Source: Lachnospiraceae bacterium UBA7027 (GTDB lineage Bacteria > Bacillota > Clostridia > Lachnospirales > Lachnospiraceae). From it: a stretch of DNA of 25,984 bases. The notes below the pieces were generated by a model. The model was not told where the DNA came from, did no database searches, and saw only the letters and a list, made by a program, of their open reading frames with translations. Of the stretch, positions 1 through 7,393 are shown one piece after another. A program made the translations under genes and the position numbers. How positions within the stretch are numbered: position 1 is the first letter of the stretch; each line of letters begins with the position of its first letter. Location of the stretch: positions 7,379 through 33,362 of the forward strand of contig DLBG01000132.1 of assembly GCA_002494135.1 (NCBI GenBank), in the 5' to 3' direction.

Positions 1-684
1 AGCCGCCTCTTCCAGTTTCTCCGCGATTTCGATTAACCGCGTCTCTTCCTTTCCGAGGAAGGCTAAAAGAATCGGCGAATGATTAGCAAGCAGAAGTTTG
101 CCGTACGTATACTCGCAGACGTCATCACTCGGTTCGCCTTTTAACTTCTCTTCCATTTCGTCGAAATAGGCATTTAAATCGGCAATTTCAAGTTCATAGA
201 AGTTTTTCTTCGGAACCGCAAGACGCATAATCGGATAGAATTTTCCGTCTTCAAACACCATGTCTTCCGCGACGGTTTCAAATCCCCATTCTTTTAAGAC
301 GTATCTTACAAGCGGCAGTTTCGACTGCAGCTGTAAAACCACCTGCGTCCAGTCATGAATGACTTCCCTGCCCTTATAAAGAATTTCCAGTCCCAGCGGT
401 CCGCCCATTCCGGCAATGATTCCGCCGTCACACTCTCCGGATTGGATTCCCGAAAGGCCGTCACAAAGCCTGGTTTCGATTTGATCCTGCAGCTCGCACA
501 TCCGGATATGATCCTTTGCGTGCTCCAGAGGTCCTTTATTGATATCGCAGGCAATCATGCGATCTGCAATGCCGTTTTGCACAAGTGCAATGCTGACAAA
601 CGCATGATCACAGCCGATATCCGCTATACAGTTTCCTTTTTGTACCATTCCGGCCACGGCCGAAAGTCGGATTCCAAGTTCCAA
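1..684 (-). CDS. trmK: tRNA (adenine(22)-N1)-methyltransferase TrmK, 3' end cut by window edge
   Basis: SAM-dependent methyltransferase expected to make m1A22 in tRNA. I read 228 residues on the minus strand with the frame still open at base 1, so only a few C-terminal residues are probably missing. The start is TTG at 684, supported by AAGGAG at 690-695 with five bases of spacing; the gene begins 25 bases after the rpoD stop. Recognisable features are an N-terminal RLSAVA segment, the SAM-binding stretch ADIGCDHAFVSI near residues 22-33, the ACDINKGPL segment near residues 45-53 and the family signature IIAGMGG near residues 89-95. A gene of this family follows the primary sigma factor gene in many Firmicutes, which agrees with its place here as the last visible gene of the dgt-dnaG-rpoD run. 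The identification rests on motifs and synteny. Confidence 0.88.
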   Translation of the reverse strand, partial: MELGIRLSAVAGMVQKGNCIADIGCDHAFVSIALVQNGIADRMIACDINKGPLEHAKDHIRMCELQDQIETRLCDGLSGIQSGECDGGIIAGMGGPLGLEILYKGREVIHDWTQVVLQLQSKLPLVRYVLKEWGFETVAEDMVFEDGKFYPIMRLAVPKKNFYELEIADLNAYFDEMEEKLKGEPSDDVCEYTYGKLLLANHSPILLAFLGKEETRLIEIAEKLEEAA

Positions 685-709
685 TGCTACTCCTTATCAA
701 CTGCAAATT

Positions 710-2392
710 TTAGTCCAGATAATCTCTTAATTTTCTGCTTCTGGAAGGATGACGAAGCTTTCTTAAGGCTTTTGCCTCAATCTGACGGATACGTTCACGG
801 GTTACGTTGAACTCTCTTCCTACTTCCTCGAGTGTTCTCTGACGTCCGTCGTCCAGTCCGAAGCGGAGTCTTAATACCTTCTGTTCTCTTTCGGTCAGGG
901 TGGAAAGCACCTCGTTTAACTGCTCGCGAAGCAGCGTAAATGCGGCTGCATCCGCGGGAACGGGTACGTTATCATCCTGGATAAAATCGCCTAAATGTGA
1001 ATCTTCCTCTTCACCGATCGGAGTTTCCAAAGATACGGGTTCCTGGGAAATTTTTAAAATTTCACGAACGCGTTCTTCGGGCATTTTCAGTACTTCCGCA
1101 ATTTCTTCGGGCGACGGTTCGCGGCCGAGTTCCTGAAGAAGCTGTCTGGAAACACGGATTAATTTATTGATGGTTTCCACCATATGTACGGGGATACGAA
1201 TCGTTCTGGCCTGATCGGCAATCGCTCTGGTGATGGCCTGACGAATCCACCAGGTTGCATAGGTGGAGAATTTATATCCCTTACGGTAATCGAATTTCTC
1301 AACTGCTTTAATCAGACCTAAGTTTCCTTCCTGAATTAAGTCAAGGAATAAAAGTCCGCGGCCTACGTAACGCTTTGCGATGGATACAACCAGGCGCAGG
1401 TTTGCTTCCGCAAGACGCTTCTTTGCATCCTCATCGCCCTCTTCCATACGCTTTGCAAGTTCGATTTCCTCGTCAGCGGAAAGCAGGGAAACCTTACCGA
1501 TTTCCTTTAAGTACATACGAACGGGATCTTCCGTACCGATGCCTTCCGGACCGCCCAAATCAATGTTGTCCACATCAATGTCCAGAGCTTCCTTCTCGTC
1601 ATCTTCGGATGCAAGAAGCATTTCGTCATCGGGCTCGAGATCGTCGTCGCTTTCCACGATGGGAAGAATGTCGACATTGTTCTGTTCTAAGAAATCGCTG
1701 ACTCTGTCAAACTGTTCTTCGTCTAAATTCAGATCCGCAACGAATGCGGCAACTTCGCCGTCATCCAGAATATTTTTCTTTTTCTTCGCAAAATCGAGAA
1801 GTTCCTTCATACGCTCGTCGAATTTGGCAACCAATACCTCATCCATAAGAGCGCCTTCGCCGTCTTCATCGTATCCGTCCTCGTCAAATTCAACTTCTTC
1901 GGAGGGTTCTTCTTCCACAACTTTTTCCTTGCGGCTTCTCGTGTTCTTCTTCGGTTCTGCGGCAACCGGCTCTTCCTTTGCAGCAGCCTTCTTTGACTTC
2001 GTGCTCTTTGCGGCTTTTTCTTCTTTTACGGGCTTTTCCTCTTTTTCAGTCTTTTCCGCTTTTGTGGGAGCTGCTTTCTCGGCCTTGGTACCTGCTGCCT
2101 TCTTTGTCTTCGTTTCTTTTACGGGCTTTTCTTCTTTCACAGCCTTCTCTGTCTTTGCGGCCTTTTCTTCTTTTGCAAAAGCTGCCTTCTCTGCTTTGGC
2201 ACCTTTAGCCTTCTTTTCCTTGGTTTCCTTTGCAGCCTTTTCTTCTTTTGCACCTGCAGCCTTTTGTGCCTTCGTGCCTGCCGCTTTCTTTGTCTTGGTC
2301 TCCTTGGTCTGTGCTGTTTCCTTCTTCACGGATTTGCTTCCTTTCGTTACTTTCTCTTCATTTTCGACCTTTGTCGTTTTCTTTGCTGCCAC
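710..2392 (-). CDS. rpoD: Primary RNA polymerase sigma factor RpoD/SigA with a long Lys/Ala/Glu-rich N-terminal extension
   Basis: Housekeeping sigma-70 factor that directs RNA polymerase to -35/-10 promoters. The 560 residues divide into a low-complexity K/A/E/T extension (about 1-155), an acidic linker (157-180), a region 1.1-like segment (182-245), a second acidic stretch (246-272), region 1.2 (DPVRMYLKEIG, 289-299), region 2 (about 325-400, with NLRLVVSIAKRY and the -10 melting segment TYATWWIRQAI), region 3 (405-480) and region 4 with the -35 helix-turn-helix (TLEEVGREFNVTRERIRQIE, 520-539). The start is GTG at 2392, with AAAGGGG eight bases upstream; an out-of-frame ATG lies just before it. 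Firmicute SigA proteins are usually about 370 residues, so the extra length is all in the N-terminus. A 17-residue unit occurs almost identically at residues 30-46 and 92-108. It lies 15 bases after dnaG in the same operon. Confidence 0.97.
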   Translation of the reverse strand: MAAKKTTKVENEEKVTKGSKSVKKETAQTKETKTKKAAGTKAQKAAGAKEEKAAKETKEKKAKGAKAEKAAFAKEEKAAKTEKAVKEEKPVKETKTKKAAGTKAEKAAPTKAEKTEKEEKPVKEEKAAKSTKSKKAAAKEEPVAAEPKKNTRSRKEKVVEEEPSEEVEFDEDGYDEDGEGALMDEVLVAKFDERMKELLDFAKKKKNILDDGEVAAFVADLNLDEEQFDRVSDFLEQNNVDILPIVESDDDLEPDDEMLLASEDDEKEALDIDVDNIDLGGPEGIGTEDPVRMYLKEIGKVSLLSADEEIELAKRMEEGDEDAKKRLAEANLRLVVSIAKRYVGRGLLFLDLIQEGNLGLIKAVEKFDYRKGYKFSTYATWWIRQAITRAIADQARTIRIPVHMVETINKLIRVSRQLLQELGREPSPEEIAEVLKMPEERVREILKISQEPVSLETPIGEEEDSHLGDFIQDDNVPVPADAAAFTLLREQLNEVLSTLTEREQKVLRLRFGLDDGRQRTLEEVGREFNVTRERIRQIEAKALRKLRHPSRSRKLRDYLD

Positions 2393-2407
2393 TTCATTTT
2401 CCCCTTT

Positions 2408-4183
2408 CTATAACCGAATGTTGATTTTTTTCAATTCTTCCAATGCTTTCTTACGGTTTATTTCCTCACCGAGCACCGATAAGTCGTTTCCGTTTTCCGC
2501 CTTCCATTTTTCGAAACTGTTCTGTTTGACTTTAATCAGAATGTCCAGAAACGCTTTTTCCCGGTCTTTTTTATCCGTCAGTTCCTCGATGCGTGTCGTG
2601 AATAAAGCACTGACTTCGCTTTGCTCGTTCGCATCCTCGAATTTCGACACGATACCGGCCGGATTGGGCTTGTTGCCGGACTTCAGTTCCCGGAAGAACA
2701 TCGCCGCCACGTTTTTATACAGTTCGTTTGTAAAATCGTCGTCCGAAAGATACTGCTCAATCTGCGCATACAATCCGTCCTCCTCCAGAAGGTAGGTTAA
2801 GAGCAGCTGCTCGGTATGCCTGATGTGATCTTCCTTCGACGTTTTCTTTCCGTCAGCGGACCTAAGTTCCTCTCTTTGCTGCCGGTTCGCAAGCTCCAAA
2901 GCTTCCTTTGCGACAGCCTCTCTTAGGTGTTCTTTGTTAATTCCCTTGTCTCTGGCCACCGCCTCGAGGTAATTGTCCCGAAGAAGCGGATCGTCCATCG
3001 TCGCTAAGAATTCCGCAATTTCATGATGGAACTTTGTTTTTTCGGCATAATCATTCAGATTATGTTCGTTTTCCTTTGTCTTAACCTGGAAGAAGAAACC
3101 GTCTTCCGCATTCGCTATGCGCTGTTCGTATTCGTCGGCTCCGAGTGCCTTGATGAATTCATCCGGATCCTTATAAGGCTTCATGTTAATGACTTTTGCC
3201 ATAATCTCACGCTGCCGGAACATATCGATGGCCCTCATCGCGGCTTTGACGCCTGCGCCGTCGCTGTCAAACGACAGATAGATATTTCCGGAATAGCGTT
3301 TCAAAAGTCTTGCCTGTTCCCCCGTAAAGGCCGTTCCCAGTGCCGCCACCGCTTCGGTGAAGCCGGCCTGGTGAAGGGAGATCACGTCCATATAACCTTC
3401 GCAGAGAATGAACCGGTCTTTTCTTGCCTTCTTTGCAAAAACGAAGCCGAACAGATTCTGTCTTTTGTTGAAAACCACGGTCTCCGGGGAATTTAAATAC
3501 TTTGGTTCCCCGTCTCCCATAACACGGCCGCCGAAGCCCAGAACCTTTCCCTGTTCGTCCAGAATCGGGAACATCACGCGGTTCCAGAACGGCGATGACA
3601 TGCCGTATTTCTCCGAGAAATTGGCGATGCCGGATTCGATGATTTCCTCATCCGAATATCCTTTGCTTTTTAAGTACCGCACGATTTCTCTCGAATCCGT
3701 GGGGGCAAACCCCAGTGCAAAATGTTTGATTGTCTCTTCCGTAAGCCCGCGCTTTTTTAGGTACTGCATGCCGAGCTTTCCCCGGTTTTCATCCCAGAGA
3801 ACCCTGTAAAAGTAATTCGCGGCATCCTTGTTCAGTTCAAAGATTTTAGCCCGCTTTCCGGCTCTCTCTTTCGCTTCTTTGGAATTATCCCGTTCGGGAA
3901 GCGTAACCCCCGCGATCGGAGCAAGATATTCCACCGCCTCCGGAAAAGTCATGTTCTCGTAACGCTGCAGAAACGTAAAGACGTTGCCGCCTTCGCCGCA
4001 ACCGAAGCATTTATACATCTGCTTGTTCCGGCTTACATGAAACGACGGGGTTTTTTCGTTATGAAAGGGGCAACAGCAAACATAGTTGGAACCCTTTTTT
4101 TGTAAGGAGATAAATTGGGAAAGTGTATCCACGATATCGCATCGGGACCGAATCTCTTCCACGAGTTCATCCGGATAATACAT
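2408..4183 (-). CDS. dnaG: DNA primase DnaG
   Basis: Synthesises RNA primers for chromosome replication. Residue numbers below count from a GTG at 4189, but I prefer the ATG at 4183 (591 residues). AAGGAG at 4189-4194 sits five bases before this ATG, while the GTG overlaps that ribosome site. The CHC2 zinc finger has Cys40, His43, Cys61 and Cys64 in the CPFHNEKTPSF...CFGCG pattern. The TOPRIM catalytic core shows EGYMD (Glu263) and DSD (Asp307, Asp309), and the downstream PYKDPDEF motif is at 337-344. The C-terminal third, presumably the helicase-binding domain, is Glu/Lys-rich and less conserved. Length matches the family. It is 26 bases after dgt and 15 before rpoD, the classic primase-sigma arrangement. 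Confidence 0.97.
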   Translation of the reverse strand: MYYPDELVEEIRSRCDIVDTLSQFISLQKKGSNYVCCCPFHNEKTPSFHVSRNKQMYKCFGCGEGGNVFTFLQRYENMTFPEAVEYLAPIAGVTLPERDNSKEAKERAGKRAKIFELNKDAANYFYRVLWDENRGKLGMQYLKKRGLTEETIKHFALGFAPTDSREIVRYLKSKGYSDEEIIESGIANFSEKYGMSSPFWNRVMFPILDEQGKVLGFGGRVMGDGEPKYLNSPETVVFNKRQNLFGFVFAKKARKDRFILCEGYMDVISLHQAGFTEAVAALGTAFTGEQARLLKRYSGNIYLSFDSDGAGVKAAMRAIDMFRQREIMAKVINMKPYKDPDEFIKALGADEYEQRIANAEDGFFFQVKTKENEHNLNDYAEKTKFHHEIAEFLATMDDPLLRDNYLEAVARDKGINKEHLREAVAKEALELANRQQREELRSADGKKTSKEDHIRHTEQLLLTYLLEEDGLYAQIEQYLSDDDFTNELYKNVAAMFFRELKSGNKPNPAGIVSKFEDANEQSEVSALFTTRIEELTDKKDREKAFLDILIKVKQNSFEKWKAENGNDLSVLGEEINRKKALEELKKINIRL

Positions 4184-4209
4184 AAACACTCCTTATCCTT
4201 ATCGTTTCA

Positions 4210-5214
4210 TCAGCCGTGCCAGCACTTCGGAATATAGATTTCCTCATACTTTGCGATGGCAAAACGGTCCGTCATTGCGGAGATATAATCGCAAACCGTC
4301 TGTTCCTTGTTTCCTTCCTTCTCATAGATGGAAAGAAGTTCCGCGGGCAGAAGGTCGAAATGATCGTAGTAATACTGATACAGGGTTTTTACCAGATTCT
4401 CCGCCTTGCCCTCTTCGCTTTTGGCCACCGGATTGTTGTATACATATTCAAACATAAAGGCCCGAAGCTCTTTCATTCCCGCTTCCACTTCCGCGGACAT
4501 GCGGATATCATTCTGATCCTTCGACGTGGTGATGATATCGTGGATAAAATGATCCAGCCGCTCTGCTGCCGTATATCCGAGTACGTCTCCGATGGATTTG
4601 GGCAAATCGGATTCTTTTAAAATTCCTCCGCGCACCGCATCATCCATGTCATGGTGGAAGTATGCGATTTTATCCGACAGGCGGACAATCTTGCCTTCCA
4701 GCGTGTACGGCATGGAAGCCGTCTGATGATTTAAAATACCGTCTCTGGTTTCGGCGGTCAGGTTTAAACCGACTCCGTCTTTCTCCAGAACATCCACGGT
4801 ACGGAGGCTCTGTACATTATGTTCAAACCCTAACGGGCAGATTTCGTTCAGTGCTCTCTCTCCGGCATGACCGAAGGGAGTGTGGCCGAGATCGTGTCCC
4901 AGGGCAATGGCTTCCACCAGATCTTCGTTTAAACGAAGCGCCTTGGCGATGGTCCTCGCATTCTGCGACACTTCCAGCGTATGGGTCAGGCGGGTCCTGT
5001 AATGGTCCCCTTCCGGTGTCAGGAAAACCTGTGTTTTATCCTTTAAGCGGCGGAATGCCTTGCAATGCAGAATCCTGTCACGGTCTCTCTGAAAAACCGG
5101 ACGGATGTCACATTCTTCCTCTTTGCGGATTCTTCCCCTGGATTTCGCACTAAAGGATGCGTAGGGACTTAACAGCTCTTCTTCTTCAATTTCCAGTCGT
5201 TCTCTGATATTCAT
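4210..5214 (-). CDS. dgt: Deoxyguanosinetriphosphate triphosphohydrolase-like protein (HD domain)
   Basis: HD-superfamily metal-dependent hydrolase, expected to cleave dNTPs to deoxynucleoside plus triphosphate and so affect dNTP pools. The 334 residues match the Firmicute Dgt-like proteins in length. The metal ligands are visible as His78 (RLTHTLEV), His107-Asp108 (GHDLGHTPFGH) and Asp181 (LSDKIAY). The N-terminal FQRDRDRILHCKAFRRLKDKTQVF segment (family signature) is at about residues 41-64. The start is ATG at 5212-5214, preceded by a strong AGGAGG (5219-5224). It is the first gene of the dgt-dnaG-rpoD-trmK run. Upstream on the minus strand is a purine-rich tract and a possible TATAAA (rc of 5239-5244), but I see no convincing -35. 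True substrate preference cannot be told from sequence, so 'dgt-like' is the safe reading. Confidence 0.92.
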   Translation of the reverse strand: MNIRERLEIEEEELLSPYASFSAKSRGRIRKEEECDIRPVFQRDRDRILHCKAFRRLKDKTQVFLTPEGDHYRTRLTHTLEVSQNARTIAKALRLNEDLVEAIALGHDLGHTPFGHAGERALNEICPLGFEHNVQSLRTVDVLEKDGVGLNLTAETRDGILNHQTASMPYTLEGKIVRLSDKIAYFHHDMDDAVRGGILKESDLPKSIGDVLGYTAAERLDHFIHDIITTSKDQNDIRMSAEVEAGMKELRAFMFEYVYNNPVAKSEEGKAENLVKTLYQYYYDHFDLLPAELLSIYEKEGNKEQTVCDYISAMTDRFAIAKYEEIYIPKCWHG

Positions 5215-5324
5215 AACCCCTCCTGCAGAAAACTCACATTTATAGTATTCCGCGTCATTTTTCGTTTTCCTTTTCTTTTTTTCTACTTTTTTTATTTTTT
5301 TCTTAAAATTCCCGAATTAACAAG

Positions 5325-5353
5325 TTGACTTTTCAATATGGACTTGTTAAAAT
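5325..5353 (+). promoter_or_regulatory. Sigma-70 promoter for the tRNA-Leu pair
   Basis: TTGACT at 5325-5330 and TAAAAT at 5348-5353 are separated by exactly 17 bases, close to the vegetative consensus. A T-rich tract lies at 5262-5310 and could act as an UP element, as is common for stable RNA genes. The expected start falls about 10-15 bases before the first tRNA at 5375. Confidence 0.85.
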
Positions 5354-5374
5354 AGGAAAGTCGCAAAACGATAT

Positions 5375-5458
5375 GCGGGGATGCTGGAATTGGCAGACAG
5401 GCTAGACTAAGGATCTAGTGTTGGAAACGACGTGAGGGTTCAAGTCCCTTTTCCCGCA
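5375..5458 (+). tRNA. tRNA-Leu, anticodon AAG
   Basis: Class II (long variable arm) cloverleaf. The acceptor strand GCGGGGA (5375-5381) pairs with TTCCCGC (5451-5457, one G-U). The anticodon stem CTAGA/TCTAG encloses the loop CTAAGGA, giving anticodon AAG after U33. The variable arm is GTTGG-AAA-CGAC-like. The T arm is GAGGG-TTCAAGT-CCCTT. The discriminator is A, and CCA is not encoded (followed by GT). An A34 tRNA-Leu would need deamination to inosine to read CUU, CUC and CUA, which is unusual in bacteria, where tRNA-Arg(ACG) is normally the only A34 substrate. Confidence 0.93.
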
Positions 5459-5461
5459 GTG

Positions 5462-5495
5462 AAACCCGAGAATCCCTTCCGATTTTCGGGTTTTT
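5462..5495 (+). terminator. Rho-independent terminator between the two tRNA genes
   Basis: AAACCCGAGAA (5462-5472) pairs with TTTTCGGGTTT (5483-5493, with one G-U), followed by a T run to 5495. It starts three bases after the first tRNA. It suggests that much transcription stops before the second tRNA, or that the hairpin acts as a partial terminator or processing signal. Confidence 0.75.
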
Positions 5496-5513
5496 CAAAC
5501 AAAACGTTAGGAT

Positions 5514-5596
5514 GCAGGAGTGGCGGAATGGCAGACGCGCACGGTTCAGGTCCGTGTGAGAGCAATCTCATGAGGGTTCAAGTCCCTTCTCCTGCA
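5514..5596 (+). tRNA. tRNA-Leu, anticodon CAG
   Basis: Class II cloverleaf. Acceptor GCAGGAG (5514-5520) pairs with CTCCTGC (5589-5595) and the discriminator is A5596. The anticodon stem CACGG/CCGTG encloses TTCAGGT, giving CAG, which reads CUG codons. The T arm is TTCAAGT flanked by GAGGG/CCCTT, identical to the upstream tRNA-Leu. No CCA is encoded. No separate promoter is evident in the 55-base gap, so it is probably transcribed by readthrough past the inter-tRNA hairpin. Confidence 0.94.
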
Positions 5597-5597
5597 T

Positions 5598-5629
5598 AAA
5601 AATAGAGACCTACACGGTCTCTATTTTTT
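5598..5629. terminator. Bidirectional terminator hairpin after the tRNA pair
   Basis: A/T-rich stem with a GAGACC/GGTCTC core and a TACAC loop (5611-5615), flanked by A and T runs so it can terminate in both directions. It serves the tRNA genes on the plus strand and the zinc-ribbon gene on the minus strand. The pairing extends outward to 5589 and 5638 and includes the tRNA acceptor strand (see findings). Confidence 0.85.
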
Positions 5630-5659
5630 ATGCAGGAGTCTATGAGTGCACACCGCTTA

Positions 5660-6973
5660 TCAATTATCCTTCCTCTCCAGCTCCGTCCATCCCGGCATCG
5701 GTCCCGGATCTCCTCCGGAGAATCCGACCGTATCGCCGTAGCGGTTCTGGTAAACATGGTCTGAAACCACACTGTGCTCTACGGTGGAGCCGTCGGTTCG
5801 TACATAGGTATTCACTCCCATGATGGCTTCATGATACCCCTGTGAAATACGGGAATCCGACTCCATCTTCTTATTCCAGGAATCCATAATCATATTGCTC
5901 ATATCGCGGCTGTTCTGCGCAAGCGTCTGCTGAAGCCTTGCCTGATTGGCCGCCAGCTGCTGCTGAAGGCGGGCGTTCTGTGCATTGGCCTGCTGCTGCA
6001 TCATCAGGAGTTTTCTCTCCACGCGGTCAATCGAATCCGTTCTCTTCTTCGTGATTCCGTCATCCAGCGTAAAGCTTTCCACGATGCTCATAAAGGCTTT
6101 GGTGCCTTCGAGTTCTCTCGACACTTCCATATCACAGAAGAATAAAAGCTCGCTTCCCCATTCCCTGTACTGTCCTTTATGTCCGGTTCCGACCATCATG
6201 CCGGCCAGTCCGTACATCATCTCATTGCCGGTGGAACGCTGTTCCACGTCCTTGCAGACCATATCGGCTCCGACTAAACGGATGCGGTTTCCGGAAGCAT
6301 ATCTGCGAAAGACCGATTCGGTCTTGATTCCCAGCAAAAAGTCCTCGGAAACCGGTGCGGAGAACGACATTTCCCAGTCATGACGGTAATCGAACAGGAA
6401 CGAATAAATCCTTCGAAGCACCTGCGGATTCTTTCCGAACATACTCGGAAGCTGCGCCTTGATGGTCGCCTGCAGGGGCTGTCCCTGAAATACGGCGAAC
6501 GTCACGGCATTTAAATAGTCGAAACTCTGCATCAGGTCGTGCTTTTTAAAAATCGGCCGGCCCGGTTCGGTCGCCTGACGGTATACCTGATCGGTAATGC
6601 GGTCAAGCATCGGATTCTTCGGTCCGTAGTGAATCACTTCCTGGTTGAAAATCTCCCCGCTTCTGACTTCCACGGTAATCCCGTTATCCGGGGAAGTGGC
6701 TTTGATGACGATTTTATATGGCATGGCCATACTCTGCCATTCGCCGTTGAAACTGCCTTTTACCTTCCAGCCGTTCGGCAGAAAACATCTGCCCAGGGGA
6801 AGTCCGGTCATTTCATCCTTGATTACCGTTCTCATGTCCGATTTTCCCGAACCGGAACCCTTGTAATCAATGTGCAGCTGCATCCCGCAAGCAGGACAGG
6901 TCGTAAACTCCGCCCCCTGATTGACTTCCAGCTGCCGTCCGCATTTCGGACACTGCATTGCTTCAATTCTCAT
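5660..6973 (-). CDS. Zinc-ribbon protein with C-terminal coiled coil, function unknown
   Basis: 437 residues. An N-terminal zinc ribbon of the TFIIB/rubredoxin-like kind has Cys8-x2-Cys11 and Cys26-x2-Cys29. A Gly/Ser linker (38-44) leads to a globular middle region (about 45-305) that I cannot assign. Next comes a Gln/Ala/Leu-rich heptad segment (about 312-362), likely coiled coil, and a C-terminal region (378-432) ending GDPGPMPGWTEL. No signal peptide or membrane segment is seen, so it is probably cytoplasmic. The start ATG at 6973 has GGAGGG about six bases upstream. It follows the 72-residue gene by 88 bases on the same strand. From memory, zinc-ribbon and small proteins like these occur near SPFH-domain genes in Clostridia, but no SPFH gene is in this window. 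The function is not recognised. Confidence 0.85.
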   Translation of the reverse strand: MRIEAMQCPKCGRQLEVNQGAEFTTCPACGMQLHIDYKGSGSGKSDMRTVIKDEMTGLPLGRCFLPNGWKVKGSFNGEWQSMAMPYKIVIKATSPDNGITVEVRSGEIFNQEVIHYGPKNPMLDRITDQVYRQATEPGRPIFKKHDLMQSFDYLNAVTFAVFQGQPLQATIKAQLPSMFGKNPQVLRRIYSFLFDYRHDWEMSFSAPVSEDFLLGIKTESVFRRYASGNRIRLVGADMVCKDVEQRSTGNEMMYGLAGMMVGTGHKGQYREWGSELLFFCDMEVSRELEGTKAFMSIVESFTLDDGITKKRTDSIDRVERKLLMMQQQANAQNARLQQQLAANQARLQQTLAQNSRDMSNMIMDSWNKKMESDSRISQGYHEAIMGVNTYVRTDGSTVEHSVVSDHVYQNRYGDTVGFSGGDPGPMPGWTELERKDN

Positions 6974-7015
6974 ACGTAACCCTCCGTCTTTCCTTCCCGG
7001 CCGCTGCCCCCGCTG

Positions 7016-7083
7016 CGGTCCGGTTGCTTATCCTGCCAGACCCCGGATTGTTACCGGTTTCTTATCTTGCCAGCCCTCGGATT
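7016..7083 (-). repeat. 34-bp imperfect tandem duplication over the 3' end of the 72-residue gene
   Basis: Two adjacent 34-base units at 7050-7083 and 7016-7049. The first covers the last codons and stop of the gene at 7062; the second lies just past the stop. On the minus strand the first 30 bases agree at 26 positions (AATCCGrGGkCTGGCArGAT core). Confidence 0.8.
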
Positions 7084-7280
7084 AATTCAACATCCTCCGC
7101 CGTAACCTTCATGTTCGACTGGTAGGACTTTCCGTCGGGAAAAGTCACCGTAACGTCGATAATACAGTCCTCACCCACCCCCTGGGCGATTACCGTCTGG
7201 AGGAACTGTACGAATTTCGGATGTCTTACCGAGAATTCCTCCCACTTTTTCTTAAGTGACAACAACATTGTCGGATTCAT
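7062..7280 (-). CDS. Small conserved-looking protein of 72 residues, function unknown
   Basis: Starts at ATG 7280 with a strong AGGAGG a few bases upstream (AGGAGGCGGATAAAATG). The N-terminal half is predicted helical and basic (LKKKWEEFSVRHPKF). The C-terminal half looks like beta strands plus a short helix (IDVTVTFPDGKSY... VTAEDVELIRGL). There is no signal peptide, membrane segment or Cys/His cluster. It lies between the histidine phosphatase and the zinc-ribbon gene on the same strand, with gaps of 113 and 88 bases, so it is probably co-transcribed with them. The ribosome site and amino-acid composition support a real gene. I cannot assign a function. Its 3' end is duplicated just beyond the stop. 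Confidence 0.8.
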   Translation of the reverse strand: MNPTMLLSLKKKWEEFSVRHPKFVQFLQTVIAQGVGEDCIIDVTVTFPDGKSYQSNMKVTAEDVELIRGLAR

Positions 7281-7320
7281 TTTATCCGCCTCCTGTTTTC
7301 ATATTCGTTTTTTCCGCGTC

Positions 7321-7393
7321 TTAAGTTCTCTTAATCTGCAGATTTCTGCGTCTGCCGTTCTTTGGGTCCGCGGTTCTTATAATCTGCGATTCT
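7321..7393 (-). repeat. Degenerate ~16-bp tandem repeats immediately after the histidine phosphatase stop
   Basis: Reading the minus strand after the stop at 7394, successive units begin AGAA: AGAATCGCAGATTATA, AGAACCGCGGACCCAA, AGAACGGCAGACGC, AGAAATCTGCAGATTA, then AGAGAACTTAAGACG. The common pattern is AGAAyCGCAGAy followed by an A/T-rich tail. The units are too diverged to be certain of exact borders. Confidence 0.5.

Noticed and set aside
1380..2795. Long 471-codon open frame on the plus strand opposite rpoD and dnaG
   Set aside because: Ser/Phe/Ala-rich low complexity, as expected from the reverse complement of the Lys/Ala/Glu repeat. No ribosome site and fully covered by two certain genes.
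4187..4189. GTG at 4189 as the dnaG start
   Set aside because: It overlaps the AAGGAG ribosome site; the ATG at 4183 has correct spacing.
5628..5640. Second copy of the tRNA 5' end, considered as an integration (att) site
   Set aside because: Only about ten bases match and they are inverted-repeat partners of the tRNA 3' strand. No integrase or foreign DNA follows.
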